Source: Streptomyces sp. Q6
Lineage (GTDB): Bacteria; Actinomycetota; Actinomycetes; Streptomycetales; Streptomycetaceae
Assembly (NCBI RefSeq): GCF_036967205.1
Contig: NZ_CP146022.1
Span: 6,448,001 to 6,512,000, forward strand
Direction of reading: 5' to 3'
Length of the DNA: 64,000 bases
Every line of letters starts with the position of its first letter. Within the stretch, counting starts at the first letter, position 1. The notes beneath the pieces were generated by a model. The model did not search any database and had not been told where the DNA came from. It saw nothing but the letters and a program-made list of their open reading frames with translations. Shown in pieces: positions 35,431 through 43,353 of this stretch. The translations under genes were made by a program, and so were the position numbers.

Positions 35431-36548
35431 CCCGCATCGACGATCCGTCCGCCGCCACCATCACCCGTACGACGCACCCGGCCGAGGACTCCTCGATCGT
35501 GGCGAAGCTGTCGACGCTCGACCGCTACCTCGCCGTGTGGATCCTGCTCGCGATGGGCGTCGGCCTTGGCCTCGGCCGCCTGATCCCGGGGCTGGGCGAC
35601 GCGCTGTCGAAGGTCGAGATCGGCGGTATCTCGCTGCCGATCGCGCTCGGCCTGCTCGTGATGATGTACCCGGTGCTCGCCAAGGTCCGCTACGACCGGC
35701 TCGACACCGTGACCGGCGACAAGAAGCTCATGGTCTCGTCGTTGGTCATCAACTGGATCGTCGGCCCGGCCGTCATGTTCGCGCTCGCGTGGATCTTCCT
35801 GCCGGACCTGCCCGAGTACCGCACCGGATTGATCATCGTCGGGCTCGCCCGCTGCATCGCCATGGTCATCATCTGGAACGACCTCGCGTGCGGCGACCGT
35901 GAGGCGGCGGCCGTGCTGGTCGCCCTCAACTCCGTTTTCCAGGTCATCGCGTTCAGCCTGCTCGGCTGGTTCTACCTCGACCTGCTGCCGCAGTGGCTCG
36001 GCCTCGGCGACGGCCAGGGACTCGACGTCCCGGTGTGGCACGTCGCCCTGAACGTGATCGTCTTCCTCGGCGTTCCGCTGGTCGCCGGCTACCTCACCCG
36101 CCGCGTCGGCGAGAAGAGGATGGGCCGGCAGAAGTACGAGTCCGACTTCCTCCCGAAGATCGGCCCGTGGGCCCTGTACGGGCTCCTCTTCACGATCGTC
36201 ATCCTCTTCGCGTTGCAGGGTGACGCGATCACCTCGCAGCCGCTGGACGTCGTACGGATCGCGCTGCCGCTGCTCGTCTACTTTGCGATCATGTTCTTCG
36301 GGTCCTTCGCCCTGGGCAAGGCGCTCGGGATGGCCTACGACCGCACGGTGACGCTCGCGTTCACGGCCGCCGGCAACAACTTCGAGCTGGCCATCGCGGT
36401 CTGCGTCGCCACCTTCGGGGTGACGAGCGGGCAGGCCCTCGCCGGGGTCGTCGGACCGCTGATCGAGGTCCCGGTCCTGATCGGACTCGTCTACGTCGCC
36501 CTCGCCCGGCGCAAGAAGTTCGCGTCCGCCCCGCTGAACACGCTGTAG
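35427..36548 (+). CDS. acr3: Arsenite efflux permease, ACR3 family
   Basis: 373 residues, ten predicted helices. Family hallmarks are LIVGLARCIAMVIIWNDLAC (the essential Cys in helix 4), FTAAGNNFELAIAVCVATFG in helix 9 and VGPLIEVPVLIGLVYV. It extrudes arsenite using the proton gradient. It starts with GTG in the arsR stop. arsO follows ten bases after its stop with its own GGAAGG site. Confidence 0.95.
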   Translation: MTRIDDPSAATITRTTHPAEDSSIVAKLSTLDRYLAVWILLAMGVGLGLGRLIPGLGDALSKVEIGGISLPIALGLLVMMYPVLAKVRYDRLDTVTGDKKLMVSSLVINWIVGPAVMFALAWIFLPDLPEYRTGLIIVGLARCIAMVIIWNDLACGDREAAAVLVALNSVFQVIAFSLLGWFYLDLLPQWLGLGDGQGLDVPVWHVALNVIVFLGVPLVAGYLTRRVGEKRMGRQKYESDFLPKIGPWALYGLLFTIVILFALQGDAITSQPLDVVRIALPLLVYFAIMFFGSFALGKALGMAYDRTVTLAFTAAGNNFELAIAVCVATFGVTSGQALAGVVGPLIEVPVLIGLVYVALARRKKFASAPLNTL

Positions 36549-36558
36549 GAAGGTTCTC

Positions 36559-37764
36559 GTGAGCGGCGTGCCCGGTGTGGGGGATGCGAGCGGCGTGGGT
36601 CGTGTGCTCGATGTGGGGGATGCGAGCGGCGTGGGTCGTGTGCCCGGTGTGAGGGACGCGAGCGGTGTGGGTCGTGTGCCCGGTGTGAGGGACGCGAGCG
36701 GCGAGGGTCATGTGCTCGATGTGGTGGTGATCGGTGGCGGCCAGGCAGGGCTCGCCGCCGGATACCACCTGCGCCGCCAGAACCTGGACTTCGTCGTCCT
36801 CGACGCGCAGGCGACGCCGGGCGGCGCCTGGCAGCACGCATGGGACTCGCTGCGCCTGTTCTCCCCGGCGGCGTTCTCCTCCCTGCCCGGCCGTCCCATG
36901 CCGGGGCGGCCGGGCGAGGGGTATCCCGACGCCGCCCATGTCGTCGCCTACCTGAGCGAGTACGAGAAGCGATACGAGCTGCCCGTCGTACGGCCGGTGC
37001 GCGTGTCCGGCGTCCATCGCGACGGCGCCCGTCTGCGGGTCGAGTCCGACAGCGGGGTGTGGACGGCCTGCGCCGTGATCTCCGCGACCGGGACCTGGTG
37101 GCGGCCGTTCCTGCCCGCGTTCCCGGGCCGCGCGGACTTCGCGGGCCGCCAACTCCACACCGTCGGATACCGCGGCCCGGCCGACTTCGCGGGACAGCGC
37201 GTCGTGGTGGTGGGTGGCGGCAACTCCGGCGCCCAGATCGCCGCCGATCTCGCGGTCCGTGACGACATCGCCCTGACCTGGGCGACCCGGCGCCCACCCC
37301 GCTATCTCGCCGACGACATCGACGGCCGGGCCCTGTTCGACGCCGCCACCGCCCGCCGCCGCGCCCTGGACGCGGGCCGCACCGACACCGGCGGCGTCGC
37401 CTCGCTCGGCGACATCGTGGCCGTGCCGCCGGTGCGCGAGGCGCGGGACGCCGGGCTGCTCACGGCGTCACCCCTGTTCGCCCGGATGGAACGCGACGGG
37501 GTCGCCTGGGCCGACGGCAGCCGCGCCGAGGCCGACGCGGTCATCTGGTGCACCGGGTTCCGGCCCGCCCTCGCCCACCTCGCCCCGCTCCGACTCCGGG
37601 GCACCCGTGGGCACATCGCGACCGACGGCACGCGCGCGGTCGACGAGCCGCGCCTGCACCTGCTCGGCTACGGCGACTGGACCGGCCCCGCCTCCGCCAC
37701 GCTCATCGGGGTGGGGCGTCCGGCTCGGGAGGCCGCCCGGGAGATCGCCGGCCTCGTCCGCTGA
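36559..37764 (+). CDS. arsO: ArsO-like flavin monooxygenase with repeat-extended N-terminus
   Basis: 401 residues. Residues 55 onward are an FAD/NAD(P)H monooxygenase: VVVIGGGQAGLAAGYHLRRQ (FAD), FSPAAFSSLPGRPMPGRPGE, VVVVGGGNSGAQIAADLAV (NADPH) and VIWCTGFRPALAHLAPL. In ars operons this family is ArsO. Residues 7-54 are four copies of a 12-residue unit (V[GR]DASG[VE]G[RH]V[LP][DG]) encoded by 36-bp tandem repeats. GTG 36559 is supported by GGAAGG five bases upstream and ten bases after acr3, so the repeats are translated. A start after them would have no ribosome site. Confidence 0.88.
   Translation: MSGVPGVGDASGVGRVLDVGDASGVGRVPGVRDASGVGRVPGVRDASGEGHVLDVVVIGGGQAGLAAGYHLRRQNLDFVVLDAQATPGGAWQHAWDSLRLFSPAAFSSLPGRPMPGRPGEGYPDAAHVVAYLSEYEKRYELPVVRPVRVSGVHRDGARLRVESDSGVWTACAVISATGTWWRPFLPAFPGRADFAGRQLHTVGYRGPADFAGQRVVVVGGGNSGAQIAADLAVRDDIALTWATRRPPRYLADDIDGRALFDAATARRRALDAGRTDTGGVASLGDIVAVPPVREARDAGLLTASPLFARMERDGVAWADGSRAEADAVIWCTGFRPALAHLAPLRLRGTRGHIATDGTRAVDEPRLHLLGYGDWTGPASATLIGVGRPAREAAREIAGLVR
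36577..36720 (+). repeat. Four 36-bp tandem repeats inside arsO
   Basis: Units begin at 36577, 36613, 36649 and 36685, each starting GTGNGGGAYGCGAGCGG. They are directly adjacent with no spacers and are a multiple of three long, so copy-number change would keep the frame. Confidence 0.92.
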
Positions 37765-37804
37765 CGGGCCGGGCGGGGTGCCCGGCCAGGTACTCGGGCT
37801 CGTT

Positions 37805-37867
37805 GCTCCCGTCAGGTCACGCGACGCTCCCGTCAGGTCACGCGACGCTCCTGTCAGGTCACGCGGC
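37805..37867. repeat. Three 21-bp tandem repeats between arsO and arsR2
   Basis: GCTCCCGTCAGGTCACGCGAC is repeated at 37805, 37826 and 37847; the third has one transition and a changed end and overlaps the arsR2 stop. They could have arisen by slippage; there is no sign of regulatory function beyond possible transcript folding. Confidence 0.8.
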
Positions 37868-38230
37868 TGAGCGGAGCGTCAGCAGCTGACCCATGGCCGC
37901 CAGGACGGAGGGCTCGACCCGGTAGTACACCCACGTGCCGCGCCGCTCGGAGGTGAGCAGGCCGGCGTCCTTGAGCTTCTTCAGGTGGTGGGAGACGGTC
38001 GGCTGAGAGACGCCGACATCCGAGATGTCGCAGACGCACGCCTCCCCGCCCTCGTGCGAGGCCACCGCCGAGAACAGCCGCAGCCGCACCGGATCGCCGA
38101 GCGCCTTGAACATACGGGCTGCGGTCTCCGCCTCCTCGGCGGAGAAGGGCCGCTCGGTCAGCGGCGGGCAGCACGGCGCGACGCCCTGGTCGGCGGGTTC
38201 GAGCAGCGGCAACGCCTTCGCATTCGACAT
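37859..38230 (-). CDS. ArsR-family metalloregulator (second copy)
   Basis: 123 residues: MFKALGDPVRLRLFSAVASH, then ACVCDISDVGVSQPTVSHHL with the CVC metal site at the recognition-helix entrance typical of As(III)/Sb(III) ArsR, and LLTSERRGTWVYYRVEP. An extra Cys pair (APCCPP) lies in the N-terminal tail. It is divergent from the flavoprotein gene; the gap holds duplicated operator sequences. It probably regulates the second ars divergon separately from arsR1. Confidence 0.92.
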   Translation of the reverse strand: MSNAKALPLLEPADQGVAPCCPPLTERPFSAEEAETAARMFKALGDPVRLRLFSAVASHEGGEACVCDISDVGVSQPTVSHHLKKLKDAGLLTSERRGTWVYYRVEPSVLAAMGQLLTLRSAA

Positions 38231-38244
38231 ATGTCTATGTTGAC
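38231..38244. promoter_or_regulatory. ArsR2 operator, copy 1
   Basis: ATGTCTATGTTGAC immediately upstream of the arsR2 ATG, next to the palindrome GACATATGTC at 38226-38235. It is identical to the copy at 38293. Confidence 0.7.
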
Positions 38245-38292
38245 ATACGTCTAAGCAGGGCGGGAGGTGCGAAGGCCCTACCGATTCGATGA

Positions 38293-38330
38293 ATGTCTAT
38301 GTTGACGCTTGTCGAAGCAGGTGCGATGCT
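38293..38330 (+). promoter_or_regulatory. Promoter of flavoprotein-cadI operon with ArsR2 operator copy 2
   Basis: ATGTCTATGTTGAC (38293-38306) repeats copy 1 exactly. Its TTGAC forms a -35 TTGACG (38302-38307), with -10 GATGCT at 38325-38330 after 17 bases. A bound repressor would block the -35. Confidence 0.7.
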
Positions 38331-38376
38331 GGCCGGGCAAGCCATCGACAGACGTCGAATCAACGAGGAGCGCACC

Positions 38377-39759
38377 GTGCCCACGCCTGCCACCGCCGAA
38401 CTGCCCGTCGTCGTCATCGGAGCCGGTCCCATCGGTCTCGCCGCGGCGGCCCACCTCGTCGACCGGGGCATCGAGCCGCTCGTCCTGGAAGCCGGCCCGG
38501 CCGCCGCGACGGCGGTGCGCGCCTGGTCGCACGTGCGGCTCTTCTCCACCTGGGGCGAGGTCGTCGACCCGGCCGCCGAGAAGCTCCTCGCCCCCACCGG
38601 CTGGGTCAAGCCGGACGCCGCCACCTACCCGTCCGGCGGCGACTGGGCGGACGCCTACCTCCAGCCGCTCGCGGACGTCCTCGGCGACCGGGTCCGCGCC
38701 GGTGCCACCGTCACCGGCGTCTCCCGCTCCGGCCGCGACCGGATCGTCGACGCCGACCGCGCGGCCCAGCCGTTCGTCGTGCACATCGCCCACGCCGACG
38801 GCCGCGAGGAGCGGATCTTCGCCCGCGCCGTCCTCGACGCCTCCGGCACCTGGTCCACCCCATCCCCGGCGGGCGGCAGCGGCCTGCCGGCCCTCGGCGA
38901 GAAGGCGGCCGCCGACCGCATCGCGTACCGCGTGCCCGACCTCGACGACCCGGCCACCCGCGCCCGGTACGCGGGCAGGCGCACCGCCGTCATCGGCTCC
39001 GGCGCCTCCGCCTTCACCGCCCTCGCCCAGCTGGCCGCCCTCGCCAGGTCCGACGACGGCACCGGCACCAAGGGCGTGTGGGTCCTGCGGCGCGGCATCA
39101 GCGGCTCCACGTTCGGCGGCGGCGAGGCCGACCAGCTGCCGGCCCGTGGCGCCCTCGGCCTGGCCGCGAAGGCCGCCGTGGACGACGGTCACGCGGACGC
39201 GGTCACCGGCTTCCGTACGGATGCCGTCGAGCGGACCGCCGACGGCCGGCTGATCCTGGTCGCCGAGGACGGCCGCCGCCTCGACCCGGTCGACGAGATC
39301 ATCGTGCTGACCGGCTTCCGCCCCGACCTGTCCTTCCTCTCCGAGATCCGCCTGAACCTCGACGAGCGCCTCCAGGCCCCCGTCGAACTGGCCCCGCTGA
39401 TCGACCCCAACCAGCACTCCTGCGGCACCGTCTACCCGCACGGCGTGAACGAGCTCGCTCACCCGGAGCGGGACGTCTACCTCGTCGGCATGAAGTCCTA
39501 CGGCCGCGCCCCCACCTTCCTCGCCCTGACCGGATACGAGCAGGTCCGCTCCGTCGCGGCCGCCCTCGCCGGGGACCAGGAGGCGGCCGAGAAGGTGGAG
39601 CTGACGCTGCCCGAGACCGGGGTGTGCGGCGGCGCGGGACTCTTCGACACCGCCGACACCTCCGACTCGTCGCAGGACGGCGGCTGCTGCGCCGCCCCGG
39701 CCGCGCCGTCCGTCATCCAGATCGGCGTCGGCGCTCCCGCCGCGTCCGGAGGCTGCTGA
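38377..39759 (+). CDS. FAD-dependent NAD(P)H oxidoreductase of the ars island
   Basis: 460 residues from GTG 38377 (GGAG upstream). FAD fold VVVIGAGPIGLAAAAHLVDR, second dinucleotide fold RRTAVIGSGASAFTALAQLA, and DEIIVLTGFRPDLSFLSEIR. No CxxC redox pair in the body, so it is not a standard thioredoxin reductase. The C-terminal tail is Cys-rich (GVCGGAG, GGCCAAP, terminal SGGC), possibly an arsenical-binding tail. The cadI gene follows 38 bases on. It probably oxidises or reduces an arsenical; the reaction is unknown. Confidence 0.82.
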   Translation: MPTPATAELPVVVIGAGPIGLAAAAHLVDRGIEPLVLEAGPAAATAVRAWSHVRLFSTWGEVVDPAAEKLLAPTGWVKPDAATYPSGGDWADAYLQPLADVLGDRVRAGATVTGVSRSGRDRIVDADRAAQPFVVHIAHADGREERIFARAVLDASGTWSTPSPAGGSGLPALGEKAAADRIAYRVPDLDDPATRARYAGRRTAVIGSGASAFTALAQLAALARSDDGTGTKGVWVLRRGISGSTFGGGEADQLPARGALGLAAKAAVDDGHADAVTGFRTDAVERTADGRLILVAEDGRRLDPVDEIIVLTGFRPDLSFLSEIRLNLDERLQAPVELAPLIDPNQHSCGTVYPHGVNELAHPERDVYLVGMKSYGRAPTFLALTGYEQVRSVAAALAGDQEAAEKVELTLPETGVCGGAGLFDTADTSDSSQDGGCCAAPAAPSVIQIGVGAPAASGGC

Positions 39760-39797
39760 CGCCATCCGATCCGCCTCGTCCCCGTAGGAGGTACGCC

Positions 39798-40166
39798 ATG
39801 TCCCGCGTCCAACTCGCCCTTCGCGTCCCGGATCTGAGCGCGTCCGTCGCGTTCTACAGCAAGCTGTTCGGGACCGAACCGGCCAAACTCCGCGACGGCT
39901 ACGCCAACTTCGCCCTCACCGAGCCCCCGCTCAAGCTCGTCCTGATCGAGGGCACCGCCGAGGAGGCGACCCGCCTGGACCACCTCGGCGTCGAGGTCGG
40001 CTCCACGGCGGAGGTCCGCACGGCGACCGCCCGGCTCGGCGAGGCGGGCCTGGCCACCACCGAACAGCACGACACCACCTGCTGCTACGCCCTCCAGGAC
40101 AAGGTCTGGGTGCACGGCCCCGGCCAGGAGCCCTGGGAGGTGTACGTGGTCAAGGGCGACGCCTGA
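39798..40166 (+). CDS. cadI: CadI/ArsI-family metalloenzyme (VOC fold)
   Basis: 122 residues: VQLALRVPDLSASVAFYSKL, LDHLGVEV, vicinal cysteines in TTCCYALQDKVWV and WEVYVV. ArsI C-As lyases use His, His, Glu for Fe(II) and the vicinal Cys pair for trivalent organoarsenicals. Here the first His position is Gln (RVQLAL), as in mycobacterial CadI, so lyase activity is uncertain. GGAGG stands seven bases before ATG 39798. Second gene of the arsR2-controlled unit. Confidence 0.88.
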   Translation: MSRVQLALRVPDLSASVAFYSKLFGTEPAKLRDGYANFALTEPPLKLVLIEGTAEEATRLDHLGVEVGSTAEVRTATARLGEAGLATTEQHDTTCCYALQDKVWVHGPGQEPWEVYVVKGDA

Positions 40167-40222
40167 CCCCGACCGGGCGATCCCCGAAGCGACGGTGAGA
40201 CCATCCGTCGACGGGACATCAC

Positions 40223-40257
40223 GAGGAACGGGAACCTTCGGCCGGGTGCCGGACACG
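40223..40257 (+). promoter_or_regulatory. Possible ECF-type promoter of the sigma gene
   Basis: GGAAC occurs at 40225 and as GGGAACC at 40230-40236, with CGGACA-like sequence about 16 bases on, just before the sigma-factor ATG. It resembles autoregulated ECF promoters, but the -10 is not clear. Confidence 0.3.
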
Positions 40258-40265
40258 GACAGAAC

Positions 40266-40910
40266 ATGGAACTGAACGACGCCGGCCCCGCCGTACCGAT
40301 AGGCGGGGCGACGGACCGGGAGTTGTGGGCGCGGGCCGTCGACGGCGATCGCGAGGCGTTCGGCCGGATCTTCGACCGGCACGGGAAGGCCGTCTACAAC
40401 CACCTGTTCCGGCGGACCGCCGACTGGTCCGAGGCCGAGGACCTCACGTCGACCGTCTTCCTGCACGCCTGGCGGCGGCGCTCGGAGACGGTGCTCGACC
40501 GCGACTCGGCCCTGCCGTGGCTGCTGGGCATCGCCAACGGCCAGTTGTCCAACACCCGGCGGCGGCTGAGACGGGCCGAGGCGTTGCTGCTCCGGCTCGT
40601 CTCGCACGAGGAGTCGGTGGGCGACCACGCGGACAGCGTCGCCGGACTGGTCGACGACGAGCGCCGCATGTCGGAGATCCACCGGGCGCTGGCCCGGCTG
40701 CCGCGTCACGAACGCGAGGTCGTCGAACTCTGCGTCTGGTCGGGCCTCGACCAACAGGCGGCCGCGACGGTCCTCAAGGTGGCGGTCGGCACGGTGAAGT
40801 CCCGGCTGCACCGGGCCCGGCAACGGCTGGGCGCGGATCTCGGCGCGGCCGCGGCTGCGGCGCCGTTCGGTTCCAGGCAGCCCGTCAACGCGAAGGAGAT
40901 CGCACGATGA
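40266..40910 (+). CDS. ECF-type RNA polymerase sigma factor
   Basis: 214 residues: sigma region 2 (AFGRIFDRHGKAVYNHLFRR, EAEDLTSTVFLHAWRRRSE) and region 4 (LPRHEREVVELCVWSGLDQQ, AAATVLKVAVGTVKSRLHRA). No region 3 or extra C-terminal domain. It overlaps the next gene by ATGA, the usual arrangement for a sigma factor and its regulator, but that partner lacks a zinc anti-sigma motif. Confidence 0.92.
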   Translation: MELNDAGPAVPIGGATDRELWARAVDGDREAFGRIFDRHGKAVYNHLFRRTADWSEAEDLTSTVFLHAWRRRSETVLDRDSALPWLLGIANGQLSNTRRRLRRAEALLLRLVSHEESVGDHADSVAGLVDDERRMSEIHRALARLPRHEREVVELCVWSGLDQQAAATVLKVAVGTVKSRLHRARQRLGADLGAAAAAAPFGSRQPVNAKEIAR

Positions 40911-41827
40911 ATGGCATGCAGGGCATTCCCGCGGCTCCTTCCGATCGTGATCTGCCGGACCACCGGCGGACCCGAGAGGAACTACTGATGCAGATCGCTC
41001 CGCAGGACAAGACAGCCTCGCTGCGACGTAGATGGGGAGTGCCGCTCGGCGTCGCCGCCGGTGTGACCGCGGTGAGCGTCGGGGCCGTGGTCGTCCTGGG
41101 TGGGACGGGGGACGCTCGGCCGAAGGCCGCAGGGCCCGCGCACAGCGGCGGCGGCCCGACGACCTCCACCGCGTCACCGAGCCCGAGCGCCTCGCGTGGC
41201 GCCACAGGGGGAGCCGGTACGGGGCAGACGTCGACCGGCACGCCCTCGTCCTCGTCCGAGGCCGGCTTCACCATCGGCGACGCGACGACGACCCCGATCG
41301 ACCGCGGGACCGTCGCCAAGATCCTTTCCTCCTGCCTGGGGGCGGACGCGTCGCGGTTCCACGCCGTCCTCGCGGTCCGGACGCCCGTCGCCGCGCAGAA
41401 CGTGGACGGGATGGTCGTCGCCGTCGACTCCGCCGGCCAGTACGTGCAGTGCCAGTCGAAGGGGGACAAGGGTTCCACCCCGAACTCCCCGCCGACCTTC
41501 ATCAACGACCGCCTGTGGGGCACGGGGCACGTCATCTCGTACTTCGACTCCGTGCTCCAGCCCGCGGGCAAGGGGACGTACCTGGCGCTGGGCGCCGGGC
41601 ACTACACGTCCGACGTCGCCAAGGTCACCATCAGCTACGGCGACGAGCCGAAGGAGTACCCGGCGCGCATGGCGGGCGGCGCGTTCGTCTACGGGGCCGC
41701 TCTGTCGCCGGACGCGCCTCCCGGTCCGCGCTACTCGGGCCCGAACCCCTATGTCCACGCGTACGACGCGTCGGGCAAGGAGATCTACAACCAGGCCGAG
41801 GACCCGCAGTTCACCAGCGGCCAGTAG
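40907..41827 (+). CDS. Sigma-linked single-pass membrane protein
   Basis: 306 residues. A cytosolic N-terminus of about 42 residues (DLPDHRRTREELLMQIAPQD) precedes one helix (WGVPLGVAAGVTAVSVGAVV), a Ser/Thr/Gly-rich linker (about 75-120) and an extracytoplasmic domain (GFTIGDATTTPIDRGTVAKI to GAALSPDAPPGPRYSGPNPY). No HxxxCxxC anti-sigma zinc motif. Coupling to the sigma gene suggests it controls or serves the sigma factor; similar proteins follow ECF genes in Streptomyces. Alternatively it is the sigma factor's target lipid-facing effector. Confidence 0.75.
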   Translation: MNGMQGIPAAPSDRDLPDHRRTREELLMQIAPQDKTASLRRRWGVPLGVAAGVTAVSVGAVVVLGGTGDARPKAAGPAHSGGGPTTSTASPSPSASRGATGGAGTGQTSTGTPSSSSEAGFTIGDATTTPIDRGTVAKILSSCLGADASRFHAVLAVRTPVAAQNVDGMVVAVDSAGQYVQCQSKGDKGSTPNSPPTFINDRLWGTGHVISYFDSVLQPAGKGTYLALGAGHYTSDVAKVTISYGDEPKEYPARMAGGAFVYGAALSPDAPPGPRYSGPNPYVHAYDASGKEIYNQAEDPQFTSGQ

Positions 41828-41939
41828 GAGGCCCGTAGCCGGTCGGTGGGCGGCCGCTGGGGCTCCGAGCAGGGGGATGCGTCCGGTGTCCGGCGTCCGG
41901 TTGGGTCAGTGGGGTCAGCGGGGCTGGTGGGCCGGACCG

Positions 41940-41945
41940 TACGAT
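41940..41945 (+). promoter_or_regulatory. -10 box of leaderless carbonic anhydrase gene
   Basis: TACGAT lies six bases before ATG 41952, identical to the hexamer before the KimA-like permease gene. Confidence 0.5.
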
Positions 41946-41951
41946 TTCTGT

Positions 41952-42614
41952 ATGACCGAGATGCCCATACCGCCCGCCGCCGACCAGCCGATCAGCCCGG
42001 ACGCCGCCTTCGCGACACTGATGGCGGGCAACGAGCGGTTCGTGACGGGGAGCCCCGCGCACCCCAACCAGGACGCCGCCCGCCGCGCCGAACTCGTGCC
42101 TGCCCAGAGTCCCTTCGCCGTGCTGTTCGGGTGCGCGGACTCCCGCCTCGCCGCGGAGATCATCTTCGACCGGGGGCTCGGCGACCTGTTCGTCGTGCGC
42201 ACCGCGGGACACGTCCTGGGTGCCGAGGTGCTCGGCAGCATCGAGTACGGGGTGAGCGTGCTCGGCAGCCCGCTGGTCGTCGTCCTCGGGCACGACTCGT
42301 GCGGGGCCGTCGCCGCCGCGCGCTCCGCGGTGGAGAGCGGCACGACACCCGGCGGTTTCGTCCGTGATGTCGTGGAGCGGGTGACGCCGAGCGTCCTCGC
42401 GGCGCACGCGGCGGGGCGGGTCGAGGACGAGGAGATCCTCCACGAGCACATCCGGCACACCGTGGACCTGCTCCTGGACCGTTCGCAGGCGCTCGCCGAG
42501 GGCGTGGCGGCCGGGCGCACCGCGGTGGTCGGCCTCTGCTATCGGCTCACCGACGGCAAGGCGCAGGTGATCGCCTCCCGCGGCCTGGCCACCCCCGCCG
42601 TGGCGGAGGTCTGA
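41952..42614 (+). CDS. Beta-carbonic anhydrase
   Basis: 220 residues. Zinc ligands and catalytic dyad lie in FGCADSRLAAEIIFD (Cys, Asp-Arg) and GHDSCGAVAAA (His, Cys). NERFVTGSPAHPNQD and VRTAGHVLGAEVLGSIEYGV complete the fold. It interconverts CO2 and bicarbonate in the cytosol. ATG 41952 is supported by the -10 box six bases upstream. It is convergent with the GtrA gene, with only three bases between stops. Confidence 0.93.
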   Translation: MTEMPIPPAADQPISPDAAFATLMAGNERFVTGSPAHPNQDAARRAELVPAQSPFAVLFGCADSRLAAEIIFDRGLGDLFVVRTAGHVLGAEVLGSIEYGVSVLGSPLVVVLGHDSCGAVAAARSAVESGTTPGGFVRDVVERVTPSVLAAHAAGRVEDEEILHEHIRHTVDLLLDRSQALAEGVAAGRTAVVGLCYRLTDGKAQVIASRGLATPAVAEV

Positions 42615-42617
42615 GGC

Positions 42618-43124
42618 TCAGGCCGCGGGGCACAGCTCCGCCGGGGCGGACGCGCGCGCCACGGTCGTGGCCACCGGGCGCGCGGGCTTCGCGGCCTGCG
42701 CGCGGGTCCGGGCGAACACGACCAGGCGCAGGACCGCGAACCGCGCGACGCCGGCCAGCGCGGACGCCGACAGGTAGACGACCTGTTCGAGCACCGCACC
42801 CGGCGCCGTCACCAGGAGCTGGAGGACGGCCATCGCCACGCAGGTCACCGCGTACGCGGCCGCCGCGGAACCGGCGGACTGCGCGTGCTGGCGCCAGGTC
42901 GCGCGCCCGCCCGCGCCGAAGGTGAAGCGGGCGTGCAGCTCGGTCGCGAGCAGCGTGGAGACCACCGTGATCAGCGCGTTCGCGAGGGCCCACGGGATCC
43001 AGGAGGCGAGGGCCGCCACGGCGAAGCTTGAGGCGACCCCGACCCCGCCGCCGCAGAGCACGAAGCGGGCGAAGGCGGCGACGGCGCCGGGCGCCGACTG
43101 CGTCTGACGCTGTGCTGTCTCCAT
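42618..43124 (-). CDS. GtrA-family membrane protein
   Basis: 168 residues with four helices (FARFVLCGGGVGVASSFAVA, WALANALITVVSTLLATELH, AAAAYAVTCVAMAVLQLLVT, LSASALAGVARFAVLRLVVF). HARFTFG in the loop is the GtrA hallmark. GtrA proteins help move undecaprenyl-linked sugars across the membrane for wall or surface glycan modification. ATG 43124 has GGGGTTGGGG upstream. Two palindromes lie 60-110 bases upstream. Confidence 0.85.
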   Translation of the reverse strand: METAQRQTQSAPGAVAAFARFVLCGGGVGVASSFAVAALASWIPWALANALITVVSTLLATELHARFTFGAGGRATWRQHAQSAGSAAAAYAVTCVAMAVLQLLVTAPGAVLEQVVYLSASALAGVARFAVLRLVVFARTRAQAAKPARPVATTVARASAPAELCPAA

Positions 43125-43183
43125 GTCCCCAACCCCTTCGATGGCGTGCCGTCCGTGTGAGCGGTGCCGTTCGTGACGCCATG

Positions 43184-43236
43184 ATGGCACACGCGTGGTG
43201 CCATGTGTAGTGGTTATGGCGTCACGCGTGGCGCCG
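43184..43236. promoter_or_regulatory. Pair of related palindromes upstream of gtrA-like gene
   Basis: ATGGCAC-ACGCGTG-GTGCCAT (43184-43204) and ATGGCGTCACGCGTGGCGCC (43216-43235) share the core CACGCGTGG(T/C)GCC, with centres about three helical turns apart. Two-site binding by one regulator is likely. Confidence 0.5.
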
Positions 43237-43353
43237 CACCGGTGGTGTCACGATGTCGCGCGGCAGGTTCTGTGGCGTCATGGCAGGTGGGAGCGGGTGC
43301 CCGCCGCTCTTCGGCGTCACCGTTCGCGTGATGACGATGCGCGCGACTGTCGG

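Noticed and set aside
36577-36720. CRISPR array
   Set aside because: Repeats are directly adjacent with no spacers, lie inside arsO and keep its frame.
37765-37867. Attachment site or integration junction at the 21-bp repeats
   Set aside because: No integrase, tRNA or matching distant copy; simple tandem slippage is enough.
34658-40166. Mobile arsenic resistance transposon
   Set aside because: No transposase, terminal inverted repeats or integrase seen at the edges.
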